Origin: Cytobacillus kochii
GTDB lineage: Bacteria > Bacillota > Bacilli > Bacillales > Cytobacillaceae
Assembly: GCF_020171845.1 (NCBI RefSeq)
Contig: NZ_JAIVAM010000005.1
Coordinates: 248,001-312,000 of the forward strand
DNA: 64,000 nt
Direction: 5' to 3'
The notes under the pieces were generated by a model, which saw nothing but the letters and a program-made list of their open reading frames with translations, was not told the DNA's origin and ran no database searches. A program made the position numbers and the translations under genes. Positions 35,756-44,420 of the stretch are shown in pieces. The stretch's first letter is position 1, and each line of letters starts with the position of its first letter.

Positions 35756-36517
35756 TCATACCGTTATAAGCTCTCTTGTATCCATACCATAGACTTCTCC
35801 AATATGATGAGTGTCTAATTGTCTATTTGGCCCATTAAAAACTAAATGTCCTTTATTTAAACCGATAATTCTATGCGAATAGGATTGGGCTACCTCGACT
35901 TGATGGAGGTTAACGATACAAGTGATACCCATTTCTTCGGTAATAGACTTCAGATAATCCATAATAACCTTGGAAGAATGAGGATCTAATGACGCAATCG
36001 GTTCGTCACATAAGATGAGCTTCGGATCTTGGATAAGTGCGCGGCAAATTCCTACTCTTTGCTGTTGTCCTCCACTTAGTTGGTCACAGCGTTTATAAGC
36101 ATGTTCAGCGATGCCCAGCTTCTCTAGGAGATAGAAAGCTCTTTCTTTTTCTTCTTCACTAAAAATACCGAACATTCCTTGTAAAGTTGACTTATATCCG
36201 AAGCGCCCATGAAGTACATTTTCGATAACTGTTAAACGTGGGACAAGATTATAATGTTGAAAGATCATCCCGATATTGGCTCTTTCTTTTCTCAATGACT
36301 TTCTGCCAAGTGTAAGAATGTTTTCCCCATTAAAAAGGATTTCGCCACTATCCGCTTCCACTAAGCGATTGATGCATCGCAATAAGGTTGATTTTCCGGC
36401 TCCTGATGGACCAATAACCGATAAAAATTCACCTGTTTCAACAGTAAAATCGATATTTGTTAGTACACGGTGATCTTGATAGGATTTATTTAGTCCCCTT
36501 ATTTCTAATAATGCCAA
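35756..36517 (-). CDS. phnC: Phosphonate ABC transporter ATP-binding protein PhnC
   Basis: About 253 aa. Walker A GPSGAGKS, Q-loop FQHYNLVPRLTVIENVLHGR (the HGR ending is characteristic of PhnC), signature LSGGQQQRVGICRAL, Walker B ILCDEPIASLD and NLHQVEVA with the H-loop histidine. TTG 36517 is the likely start because AGGAGG lies 9 bases upstream; ATG 36535 overlaps that site. It energises phosphonate uptake with PhnD and the two PhnE subunits. Confidence 0.92.
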   Translation of the reverse strand: MALLEIRGLNKSYQDHRVLTNIDFTVETGEFLSVIGPSGAGKSTLLRCINRLVEADSGEILFNGENILTLGRKSLRKERANIGMIFQHYNLVPRLTVIENVLHGRFGYKSTLQGMFGIFSEEEKERAFYLLEKLGIAEHAYKRCDQLSGGQQQRVGICRALIQDPKLILCDEPIASLDPHSSKVIMDYLKSITEEMGITCIVNLHQVEVAQSYSHRIIGLNKGHLVFNGPNRQLDTHHIGEVYGMDTRELITV

Positions 36518-36538
36518 AGGATTTCGCCTCCTCATAGA

Positions 36539-37570
36539 TTACTTAGATAGCTCTCTTATCGGGTTAAACCATTCATCATCCACTGGCGCTAATCTTTCTT
36601 CACCAGATTTAAAGAATAAAGCCGATTGATCTGAACCCTCAGGAACAAAGATTTTCTCATTATTTGCTACTTCGTCACTCGATAAGTAGTCTTGTAGCTT
36701 TTTAAAACCATCCTCCCCTAAAAGGTCGATATTGCCAACAAAAGGTGCATTTAAAACCGGTGTGACACTAATGAGCACAAATTCTTTACCCTTTACAAGA
36801 CTAAATGGCTCAGCTGCATTATCTTTTACGCGATAAATCGAACCCGGACGATTCGCTTCGCCTTCCACAAGCTCAACATAATTTTCTACACATGTATCAC
36901 AAAAAGCTGCTACATCAGCACTTCCCTTTAACAAATTAACCGCAGACCCTTGATGTGAATTGCCGAATAATACCTGAGAGAATAATGGACCACCTTCCAT
37001 TAAATCTTCTTCTGTTAAACTTTTATCGCTAAAATGGGCAATCAAATCAGAGGCAGGTACTTTAAATCCTGATGTGGAACTATTTGATACAAATGACATT
37101 TTTTTATCAGCAATTGTATCTAAAGAAAATTCCCCATTTTCTTTATAGTTATTTACATCATCAACATTGACAGCTAACCAGCTATGATAAACGGCATCGT
37201 CTAACGTGCCTGATTCTCCTGTTGAAACAACTAATGGTTCAATAGCGTCATTACGCTCTTTCGCTTCTATATAACCTTGTGCACCCATAAAAGCGAGCTC
37301 CGCATTGTTATTTACCATTGTCTCAATAGAAATCGCATAATCCGTTGTTAAATGGTGCTTCACTTCACGACCTGTTGCATCAGCAATTACCTCACCAATG
37401 TCATCTCTTGATGATTTCATATCTGATCCTGATTCACTTGGATACCAAACAATATCGACAACATCATCACTTGCAGAAGCCTCGCTATTTCCTTCTTCTG
37501 AGCAAGCACCAAGTAACAAAGTCAATAATACAAGCAGCAACCAACCATATGATTTTTTACCCATTTTCAT
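36539..37570 (-). CDS. phnD: Phosphonate-binding lipoprotein PhnD
   Basis: 343 aa. Lipoprotein signal with lipobox LLGAC near residue 23. PhnD features include VWYPSESGSDMKSSRDDIGEVI, MVNNNAELAFMGAQGYIEA, SFVSNSSTSGFKVPASDLI, FGNSHQGSAVNLLKGSADVAAFCDT, the ligand-binding scaffold of phosphonate receptors. It captures alkylphosphonates outside the cell. It lies 111 bases after the PHP gene; that gap holds a weak AAAAGAC/GTCTTTT hairpin, which could set the ratio between enzyme and uptake genes. Confidence 0.92.
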   Translation of the reverse strand: MKMGKKSYGWLLLVLLTLLLGACSEEGNSEASASDDVVDIVWYPSESGSDMKSSRDDIGEVIADATGREVKHHLTTDYAISIETMVNNNAELAFMGAQGYIEAKERNDAIEPLVVSTGESGTLDDAVYHSWLAVNVDDVNNYKENGEFSLDTIADKKMSFVSNSSTSGFKVPASDLIAHFSDKSLTEEDLMEGGPLFSQVLFGNSHQGSAVNLLKGSADVAAFCDTCVENYVELVEGEANRPGSIYRVKDNAAEPFSLVKGKEFVLISVTPVLNAPFVGNIDLLGEDGFKKLQDYLSSDEVANNEKIFVPEGSDQSALFFKSGEERLAPVDDEWFNPIRELSK

Positions 37571-37681
37571 TCACTCCCTTTATTTACGATTTAACTTATT
37601 TCACTTTAATTTAAGCATAATAATCTACACAAAAGACTGAATTTACTGTCTTTTTACACGAAATATACCGGCTTTCACTAA

Positions 37682-38515
37682 TCATTTACAAACCAAATAA
37701 TCAGTTAACAATCGGTTTAGAGGCGACTCATAGTCCCCCATACGGACTGATGAACCAAATGCACCGTGATAATCTGAACCACCTGTCATAAGAAGACCAT
37801 ACCTTGCCATAAGGATATCAATTCTTTGGTGATCCGCTTCACTATGATCAGGATGATTACGCTCAACACCATCCAATCCAATCTGACTATCTACAAGCTC
37901 TTCAATCAGATCATAGGAATCAAGTTGACCAGGATGGGCAATTACAGCAAATCCACCATCTGCTTTAATCGCTCGAATGGCATCATATACGTCCACATAA
38001 GCAATATCCCCAGCAGCTACTCCCCCTCCTTTAAACAGTGAACGATACAACTTTTTATATGCTTCTGAGTCGTAAGGTTCTGACGTAATGGCCGCCATAA
38101 TATGTTGCTTATAAATCGTCTCACTTGGTGAGGCGATTTGCGATATTGCTTTTATAGACAAATGGATGCCTTGCTGTTGAATTTGCCCAATTTGCCAAAT
38201 GGAATGGGCTTGTCTCCGCTTAAGCACTTCATTACATAATGCTAAAATATGCCCTTTGTTAGCATCATAATGGTAGCCTAGTACGTGTACTTTTCGGTTT
38301 CTTTTGAAATCAAATGTGGAAATTTCAATCCCAGGAATAAGCTGAATCTGATATGTTTCGGCCCATTTCAAGGCTTCCCCTTGCCCTTTTACCGTATCAT
38401 GGTCAACGATGCTAATATGTGTGATACCGGCCGCTGCAGCTTTTTCCATAACCACTTGAATGGAATCTGCGCCATCTGAAAAATCGCTATGAACATGTAA
38501 ATCCGCCTTCCTCAT
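37682..38515 (-). CDS. PHP-domain phosphoesterase in the C-P lyase operon (PhnPP candidate)
   Basis: 277 aa. PHP metal-site motifs in order: DLHVHSDFSDG (residues 5-15), VDHDT, PGIEIS, HVLGYH, AHPGQ and GGSDYHG near 250. PHP proteins are phosphoesterases with a trinuclear metal site. It overlaps the phnL stop by 4 bases and there is no phnP gene. In Eggerthella a PHP enzyme (PhnPP) opens and dephosphorylates 5-phosphoribosyl 1,2-cyclic phosphate, the product of C-P lyase; the position here suggests the same job. That is inference; a TrpH-like nucleotidase is the alternative. Confidence 0.85.
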   Translation of the reverse strand: MRKADLHVHSDFSDGADSIQVVMEKAAAAGITHISIVDHDTVKGQGEALKWAETYQIQLIPGIEISTFDFKRNRKVHVLGYHYDANKGHILALCNEVLKRRQAHSIWQIGQIQQQGIHLSIKAISQIASPSETIYKQHIMAAITSEPYDSEAYKKLYRSLFKGGGVAAGDIAYVDVYDAIRAIKADGGFAVIAHPGQLDSYDLIEELVDSQIGLDGVERNHPDHSEADHQRIDILMARYGLLMTGGSDYHGAFGSSVRMGDYESPLNRLLTDYLVCK

Positions 38516-39222
38516 AACGCCGCTCCTGCCCTTTTGAACGATTGCTGGCTCATTTCAAAAATATGATCACATAATTCATCCATAAATTCGATATCATGGA
38601 AAACCCCTAGCAATGTTGTCCCACTTTCCTTTAACTTTTGAATCACTTCTTTCACCTTTTGTTTGGACTGTTGATCAAGACTTGCTGTTGGCTCATCTAA
38701 CAGGAGTAGCCTTGGCTTTTTAACGGCTGCGATGGCGATGTTTAACCTTAACTTTTCCCCACCTGAAAACGTATTAGGGTACGTATCCCATAGTTTGCGA
38801 TCAAGTTCAAAATGAGAAAGCACTTCCTCTGCTTCTTTTTGTGCTTCTAATAATGACCGCCCCGTCTCCAAAACAGATTGCTCTACTAATTCGCGGGCGG
38901 TTGTTCGTGGCATGACATTTAAAAATTGTGACACATACCCAATTTCATATTTTCGTAAATAGATGATCTCCCTTTCTGACGCTTTTTGCAGATCAATCCA
39001 TCCATATTTCTCTGAGTCAAAATAAATCCGCCCCGCTTCAGGTAAATATGTGCGATAAATACTTTTTAAGATCGTTGATTTCCCACTGCCACTTTTGCCC
39101 GTGATCCCGATAAATTCACCTTGGTTCATTGAGAAGTTCAACTGTTGCACAGCATGAATCGTCTGACCTAAATGCACAATTTGAAAATTCTTCTCCAGAC
39201 CTTCAATTTTTAAGAATGTCAT
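38512..39222 (-). CDS. phnL: C-P lyase ABC-type protein PhnL
   Basis: 236 aa. Walker A GKSGSGKS, a Q-loop region with GYVSQFLNVMPRTTARELVEQ (typical of PhnL), signature FSGGEKLRLNIA, Walker B LLLLDEPTASLD. PhnL is required with PhnG, H, I and M for making the ribosyl triphosphonate intermediate; it is not a transporter ATPase. It overlaps the phnM stop by 4 bases. Confidence 0.92.
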   Translation of the reverse strand: MTFLKIEGLEKNFQIVHLGQTIHAVQQLNFSMNQGEFIGITGKSGSGKSTILKSIYRTYLPEAGRIYFDSEKYGWIDLQKASEREIIYLRKYEIGYVSQFLNVMPRTTARELVEQSVLETGRSLLEAQKEAEEVLSHFELDRKLWDTYPNTFSGGEKLRLNIAIAAVKKPRLLLLDEPTASLDQQSKQKVKEVIQKLKESGTTLLGVFHDIEFMDELCDHIFEMSQQSFKRAGAAL

Positions 39223-40424
39223 CGTATTACCTCCTCCATCGCCGGGTTTTTTCGGTAATTCGTTGTCGTTATCACAACACCATTAACCATTGTTAATGTT
39301 ACAGTTGGAAAACCATCATCCAATTTCTCAATGATGAGTAAATCCGCTTTATAGCCAGGTTTGATAGAACCAATTTCATGATCAAGGTTTACTGCCTTCG
39401 CTGGCTTTGAAGTGACCATTTGGAACATATCTAGGAGGTTCTGATCATACTTATCATGGAGCGTAAAGATAGAATGGAGTAAGGCCGATGGATAATAATC
39501 ACTACATAAAATATCTGCACATTGATGGCGAATCGCTTCTGCTGCAGATAAATTGCCTGAGTGCGAGCCGCCTAAAAGGATATTGGGCGCCCCAACGATT
39601 GTATATAGACCGCTCTGCTTCGCCTTTTTAGCAACCTCTAATGTAATTGGAAATTCACTGATTGTGGTCCCAATGGATTGGACGAGGTCAATCTTACCTT
39701 TATGGTCATCATCATGTGAAGCAACGCTAACCCCTTGCCCTATCGCTATTTCAGCAATCTCTTTCATCATGTCAATCGTCATCACTTTTGAAGATAGGCG
39801 GTCTTGGATAATACGATTTAACTCCTGTTCAGTTAAATCACGATAACCACGCATCGTTTCACGAAAAACTTCTAAATTGCGATACTGACCTTGACCTGGT
39901 GTATGATCCATAAAAGATAGCAGGTGAATTTTACCTGAACGGAGGTTCTCTATTAAACGGTCGACACCTTCCAGATTATCTATTTCAAAACGAGCATGTA
40001 GGCGATGGCGAATAAGATGTTGCTGCTCGGATGTTTCCGTAATCGCTTCGACTAATTTCTGTACATTTTCTGGTAAGCGCATCGGCTTATGGGTGAAAAT
40101 ATCCTCCCGGTAGAAAGAAAGTGAATGAAACATCGTTGTAATCCCGTGTCCAATGAGGATCTTTTCTGCTTCACGCAGGCCCATTTGGACATTCATCATA
40201 CTTGTCGGTCGCGGCGAGATGATAGATTCAATATAATCAGAGTGAATATCTATAAATCCTGGAGAAATATAACCCCCGTTTGCATCTATTCTTTCAACAT
40301 TGGTAAATGAAGTGAGTTCATCTTCTTTTACAATCGCCTTGATCCGTTCTTCTTCTACTAATACTGCATGTTTTTCTAGCATTCTATCTTCAAGTACAAT
40401 CACACCGTTATGAATAATATACAT
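39219..40424 (-). CDS. phnM: Alpha-D-ribose 1-methylphosphonate 5-triphosphate diphosphatase PhnM
   Basis: About 401 aa, amidohydrolase superfamily. It removes pyrophosphate from the phosphonate ribosyl triphosphate. Metal-site motifs: GFIDIHSDYIES near residue 56, MDHTPGQGQYR, VASHDDDH and ILCSDYYPSALL; the distinctive SHDDD and DHTPGQGQ segments separate PhnM from other amidohydrolases. ATG 40424 has AGGAGG 6 bases upstream; a GTG at 40430 touches that site. Confidence 0.92.
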   Translation of the reverse strand: MYIIHNGVIVLEDRMLEKHAVLVEEERIKAIVKEDELTSFTNVERIDANGGYISPGFIDIHSDYIESIISPRPTSMMNVQMGLREAEKILIGHGITTMFHSLSFYREDIFTHKPMRLPENVQKLVEAITETSEQQHLIRHRLHARFEIDNLEGVDRLIENLRSGKIHLLSFMDHTPGQGQYRNLEVFRETMRGYRDLTEQELNRIIQDRLSSKVMTIDMMKEIAEIAIGQGVSVASHDDDHKGKIDLVQSIGTTISEFPITLEVAKKAKQSGLYTIVGAPNILLGGSHSGNLSAAEAIRHQCADILCSDYYPSALLHSIFTLHDKYDQNLLDMFQMVTSKPAKAVNLDHEIGSIKPGYKADLLIIEKLDDGFPTVTLTMVNGVVITTTNYRKNPAMEEVIR

Positions 40425-40439
40425 ATGCACCCTCCTCTT

Positions 40440-41279
40440 TTATAGCAACGAATAAACAAGCTGTTGTGTGTAAGCGTCTTGAGGATCTTCAAGGATTTGA
40501 TCTGTTAGCCCTTTTTCGATTACTTCCCCATTTAACATCACCATTGTGCGGTCAGCTAGCATACGAATAACGGCTAAGTCATGCGATACCACAATCATGC
40601 TGATACCCATCTCACGTTGAATCGTTTTAATTAAATCAAGGACACTGGCTTGCACAGATAAGTCTAACCCGGTCGTTACTTCATCTAAGAAAAGAATAGG
40701 AGGATAGTTAGAAAGGGCTTTTGCAATCTGCACACGCTGCTGCATTCCCCCTGAGAACCGCTTGGGTTCTTCTTTCATTCTAAAAAGGGGAAGATGGACT
40801 TTGTCGAGCAATTCCGTTCCGACACGCTCCATTTCACCGACATGGCGATTGCCTGCTGCAATGAGTTTCTCAGCGATATTTCCAATAGAGGAAAAGTTCA
40901 TCTTCAACCCTTTTGCTGGATTTTGATAAACCATTCCGAGGATATGGTTGCGCACATATCTTTTTTGCTGATTAGAAAGAGCAAAAATGTTTTTCTCCTT
41001 AAAATCTTCATGGTTGATAAACATTTCCCCACCTGTCGCAGTCTCATCAAAATATAAACATTGCATAAGCGTAGATTTCCCACTCCCACTTTCGCCAACA
41101 ATCCCTAATATTTCCCCGGGAAATAATTCAAACGAGATATTTCGACAGGCATACACTGTCCCACAATAAGGGCAAAAATTCTTTTCTAACTGTCTCGTAT
41201 CTTGATGCTGACAATGACTACAGCTTCTTCCAAACACTTTTTCTAATCGCTGGACTTGTAAGATAGGTTCATCACGCAT
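40440..41279 (-). CDS. phnK: C-P lyase ABC-type protein PhnK with an N-terminal cysteine cluster
   Basis: 279 aa. Walker A GESGSGKS at about 63-70, Q-loop MVYQNPAKGLKMNFSSIGNIAEKL, signature FSGGMQQRVQIA, Walker B ILFLDEVTTGLD, and an H-loop (VVSHDLAV). PhnK docks on the PhnGHIJ core complex. Between the first strand and Walker A there is an insertion with Cys20, Cys23, Cys36 and Cys39 in CxxC-x12-CxxC arrangement, which looks like a zinc ribbon absent from the E. coli protein. It overlaps the end of phnJ by 8 bases. Confidence 0.92.
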   Translation of the reverse strand: MRDEPILQVQRLEKVFGRSCSHCQHQDTRQLEKNFCPYCGTVYACRNISFELFPGEILGIVGESGSGKSTLMQCLYFDETATGGEMFINHEDFKEKNIFALSNQQKRYVRNHILGMVYQNPAKGLKMNFSSIGNIAEKLIAAGNRHVGEMERVGTELLDKVHLPLFRMKEEPKRFSGGMQQRVQIAKALSNYPPILFLDEVTTGLDLSVQASVLDLIKTIQREMGISMIVVSHDLAVIRMLADRTMVMLNGEVIEKGLTDQILEDPQDAYTQQLVYSLL

Positions 41280-42138
41280 AGCTTATATCCCCTTTTCCTT
41301 GAATCGCCCCATTTACTTGTGCTAAACAATGGTGAGAATCATTACATTGGTAATACACCTTATCCTTATCTGCATCTATGATCTCATCCAAAAACGTATC
41401 GGTTGACCCGCATAAATGACAAGCTTGTTCTGCGAAAGATTCGACAGTAAATGGGTAATCCTCAAATGCTAATGAACGGACATCTGTATAAGGTGGAACC
41501 GCATAAATTTTCTTTTCTCGTCCTGCCCCTAATAAAATAAGTGCTTCTGAATGATTCATTTTATGATTATCAAATCGGGGAATAGGACTCGGTGCCATCA
41601 CATAACGGTCAGCTACATAGACGGGGTGGTCCGCCCCTGTTTTGGTCTGACCATATTTCATAATTTGTTCAAATAACTGTAGCCAAGCACCGCTGTATTC
41701 TTCTTCCGCATGGAGAATTTTCGTTTGTCTTTCACTCTTTTCTACTGACCGCAATGGTTCTGGAGCAGGGACCTGCAAGACGAGCACTTGACCTTCTGTT
41801 AAAGGCTGCTCAGGGATGCGATGTCTTGACTGAATAATCGTTGCTTCTGCCGTTCCTTCCGTAATGGCAATGCCTGTCGTTTTTTCAACTAGTTTTTTGA
41901 TATTGACTGCATTAACCGATTCATCTGACCCTTGATCAATCACCTTTAATACATCGTCTTTGCCAATGATGGATAGCGTCACCTGTAATCCACCTGTACC
42001 CCAGCCTCTAGCGATAGGCATTTCCCTCGAAGAAAAGGGCACTTGATAACCTGGAATACTAATCGCTTTTAAGATCGTTCTTCTAATCTCTTTTTTTGAG
42101 CCTTCATCGAAGAAAGCAAAATGATGGAGTCTTGTCAT
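41272..42138 (-). CDS. phnJ: Alpha-D-ribose 1-methylphosphonate 5-phosphate C-P lyase PhnJ
   Basis: 288 aa, the radical-SAM enzyme that breaks the carbon-phosphorus bond. The four conserved cysteines are Cys240, Cys243, Cys265 and Cys271 (ACHLCG and YQCNDSHHC), one residue shifted from E. coli numbering; three hold the 4Fe-4S cluster and the last corresponds to the catalytic thiyl radical residue. PIARGWGTGGLQVTLS and the GADHPVYVADRYVMAPSPIPRFDNHKM region are also conserved. Complete and apparently functional. Confidence 0.96.
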   Translation of the reverse strand: MTRLHHFAFFDEGSKKEIRRTILKAISIPGYQVPFSSREMPIARGWGTGGLQVTLSIIGKDDVLKVIDQGSDESVNAVNIKKLVEKTTGIAITEGTAEATIIQSRHRIPEQPLTEGQVLVLQVPAPEPLRSVEKSERQTKILHAEEEYSGAWLQLFEQIMKYGQTKTGADHPVYVADRYVMAPSPIPRFDNHKMNHSEALILLGAGREKKIYAVPPYTDVRSLAFEDYPFTVESFAEQACHLCGSTDTFLDEIIDADKDKVYYQCNDSHHCLAQVNGAIQGKGDISYA

Positions 42139-42143
42139 AATTA

Positions 42144-43235
42144 TTACTCTCCTTTCTGTCCTTTTCTTGCACGATCGAGCTTAGATTGGAAAGTCACATA
42201 ATGAGGAAGTTTCAAATGCGAAATGAACCCTGTCGATTCAACGGAATCAATATGCAATAAAACAAACTCCTCGTCATGTGTAGGAAAATCAGGTGATGGG
42301 TGCTGCAAGCATTGATCTAAAATACTCATCGCTATCGCCTTTGTCTCATTTTGCCCGTAGCACATCCCATAGCCGATTTCAAAGTCGAGGGCTTCTTCAC
42401 TTTCCTCACTCGCGCCCTTTACCGGCACAAATGATTCCACTTCTGTCACTTCAATAGCACCTATATAATAATGCTCTTCCTCACATTCATGTGGCGATGA
42501 GATGTGAATAGGCATCATACCCACCCTCAACTCCCCTACATTGGGATGAACTTGACCGTATCCCCGCATAGAAGCATAACCAAGAGAAGTAACTGCACCT
42601 GTCTGTCCCCTTGTTAATGTCTGCAACCTTGCACTTCGATTGGCAGGAAATTGGAGGCTCTTCTTTGTGACATCAAAAGGCTCGCGATTATCATCTACAT
42701 AAGTTTGCACAAGACCGTTTTTCCTTAAATATTCCACAACTTTAGGGAAAATTTGTGATGATGGCTGCTCTCTCAGCTGATCGATTTTTTCTTTATAATG
42801 CTGCAACCATTGTTTCTCTTCTTGTTGATTCTCTATTAATAAATCAAAATCTAACAATCTATGTGTATAATCCGTTGTTGCTCCTAATATTTGTCCACCA
42901 GGGATATCTTTAAAACTAGAAGAGATCCGCCTAGAAATGCGCATATCTTCTGTCTGAATTGCTTCGCTATAATACAATCGTGGTAATGTCGAACGATGGG
43001 CACGCAAGGTAAATACGGCCTCCTCCATATTCCCTTCCGATTGTTTAATAGCCAGCGCAGCTAACATAGGCGCATACAGACTAGCTTCAGACATCACCTG
43101 ATCTACTAAACCCTTCATCGTGGCAAGAATTGTTTCAATTTCTATATGCCTTTCACCTTTCAGCCGGTTATAACGAAGGCGTTCAATGGAGGCTTCGATA
43201 GCCTCTGTCCCTCCTTTAACGGCAACATATCCCAT
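42144..43235 (-). CDS. phnI: C-P lyase core subunit PhnI
   Basis: 363 aa. PhnI replaces the adenine of ATP (or GTP) with methylphosphonate, together with G, H and L. The start MGYVAVKGGTEAIEAS and the segments ARLQTLTRGQTGAVTSLGYASMRGYGQVHPNVGELRVG and YGMCYGQNETKAIAMSILDQ are hallmarks. It starts where phnH stops and lies 5 bases before phnJ. Confidence 0.95.
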   Translation of the reverse strand: MGYVAVKGGTEAIEASIERLRYNRLKGERHIEIETILATMKGLVDQVMSEASLYAPMLAALAIKQSEGNMEEAVFTLRAHRSTLPRLYYSEAIQTEDMRISRRISSSFKDIPGGQILGATTDYTHRLLDFDLLIENQQEEKQWLQHYKEKIDQLREQPSSQIFPKVVEYLRKNGLVQTYVDDNREPFDVTKKSLQFPANRSARLQTLTRGQTGAVTSLGYASMRGYGQVHPNVGELRVGMMPIHISSPHECEEEHYYIGAIEVTEVESFVPVKGASEESEEALDFEIGYGMCYGQNETKAIAMSILDQCLQHPSPDFPTHDEEFVLLHIDSVESTGFISHLKLPHYVTFQSKLDRARKGQKGE

Positions 43236-43825
43236 TACTTACTCACCTCACTGATTACTGTTGTCCTTGGTAAACAAACAAGCTTACCTACTTGGTCTGT
43301 TATCACGATATCGATTCCTAGCGGAAATTCTTGATTTTTCTCTTCACGTGCTTGGTTGATTGTCTGAGAATAAGCGAGCTTTAAACGCTTAACCTTCTTG
43401 ATCCCCGGTCCTTTTAATAGCCATTCTTGTCCTGATGACAACTCTGGGGTCTCAATAATGATGGTGGCAGAAAGTTGAGGGTCGATTAAACTCCCTTTTT
43501 TCGCCGATTGGATAGCGCTTATTAGACCAGCTTGTGGTAAATCAGCTGTAATGATGATAAAATCGGCTTCACTTTCCTCCACATGCTTGGCTAATGTCAG
43601 TTGGGAGATTCTTTGGACGAGTGACGTATGGTTCCCTTTAATATGGAAAGTTGCCTCGCTATCGAGTAAGGTGACCATCGTTAAAAAGGTAGAATGATAA
43701 CAATCAATTGGATGGTCAATTTGAATCATTTGCTTAGCTAAACTATTTGTTTTACCAGGCTGTGCCATGCCATCCATTACCTTGCGAAAAACAGCTTGTG
43801 TGTCATGGACATAATCAAGTGGCAT
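43235..43825 (-). CDS. phnH: C-P lyase core subunit PhnH
   Basis: About 196 aa. Starts DYVHDTQAVFRKVMDGMAQPGK, the typical PhnH N-terminus, and contains LLDSEATFHI and IIIETPELSSGQEWLLKGPGI. PhnH is a subunit of the GHIJ core complex. ATG 43825 has AAGGGAGTGA just upstream, so I prefer it over the longer frame to 43858 that overlaps phnG. Confidence 0.93.
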   Translation of the reverse strand: MPLDYVHDTQAVFRKVMDGMAQPGKTNSLAKQMIQIDHPIDCYHSTFLTMVTLLDSEATFHIKGNHTSLVQRISQLTLAKHVEESEADFIIITADLPQAGLISAIQSAKKGSLIDPQLSATIIIETPELSSGQEWLLKGPGIKKVKRLKLAYSQTINQAREEKNQEFPLGIDIVITDQVGKLVCLPRTTVISEVSK

Positions 43826-43838
43826 TATTTTCACTCCC

Positions 43839-44261
43839 TTAAATTGACATCGTTTCAAAGGACACTTTTGTTTCCATTAAGTGTGCCTGCTCTTTGTTTT
43901 CCTGATCGATGATTGCTTCTTCTTTCGCTTGGAGAAGTTGATTCCATCTCGCCATAATCGGCAATTTCGCGCCATAAGCGGCATCAATGATGGCAAGGTC
44001 ACGAGACCACTCTTCTTCTAGACCGATGACCATTCCCTTACCTATACTGCCCTCTATTTCTACCATCGTCTCCGTCATTAATACTTCCCCTAGATAAAAT
44101 AGGGATCGCTTGGCTGTTTCTCTTACCTTCAGCATTGTTAAACCGTTTCTCGGTGCAACTATTTCTTTTACGTCGTAATGTTCGGTCACCTCTCTCGCCA
44201 TCTCCTTAGCCAACGAGGCTCCCGCCTTCACTAAAATCGTTGTTCTTCTTTTTCGATTCAT
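43839..44261 (-). CDS. phnG: C-P lyase core subunit PhnG
   Basis: About 140 aa from ATG 44261, with GGAGG and GGGAG upstream. PhnG features: PRNGLTMLKVRETAKRSLFYLGEVLMTETMVEIEGSIGKGMVIG and the C-terminal AIIDAAYGAKLP. First gene of the phnGHIJKML-PHP-phnDCEE operon. The frame stays open to 44303 but that extension covers a palindrome and is probably untranslated. Confidence 0.93.
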   Translation of the reverse strand: MNRKRRTTILVKAGASLAKEMAREVTEHYDVKEIVAPRNGLTMLKVRETAKRSLFYLGEVLMTETMVEIEGSIGKGMVIGLEEEWSRDLAIIDAAYGAKLPIMARWNQLLQAKEEAIIDQENKEQAHLMETKVSFETMSI

Positions 44262-44292
44262 CTCCCTACCTCCTCTCGCAAGTTCATCGTAA

Positions 44293-44340
44293 CTTGGCGC
44301 CAAGCTGTTGTGTTTTAATTTATTTTTAATATTGTGTAAA
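44293..44340 (-). promoter_or_regulatory. Candidate Pho box and palindrome upstream of phnG
   Basis: On the minus strand TTTACA, TTAAAA and TTAAAA lie exactly 11 bases apart (plus-strand 44335-44340, 44324-44329, 44313-44318), the spacing of PhoP boxes (TTWACA-like repeats with 5-base gaps). Nearer the gene, CTTGGCGCCAAG (44293-44304) is a perfect 12-bp palindrome, a possible operator for the GntR-type regulator. Both are inferred from pattern. Confidence 0.4.
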
Positions 44341-44383
44341 TAAGGATTTACATGGCGGACACCTTTATAGAATTAACCCTTGC

Positions 44384-44420
44384 AAAAAAACCCCTCTCCT
44401 TTTTTTTGTGGTGAGGGGTC
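44384..44420 (-). terminator. Terminator on the minus strand upstream of the phn operon
   Basis: On the minus strand ACCCCTC and GAGGGGT (extended by partial pairing) run into TTTTTTT. It would stop transcripts arriving from the GntR gene or the 51-bp array before they enter phnG. Confidence 0.75.

Noticed and set aside
37571-37681. Independent Pho-regulated promoter for phnD
   Set aside because: TTAAAT/TTACACG-like hexamers are present but not at the required 11-base spacing; only a weak hairpin is visible.
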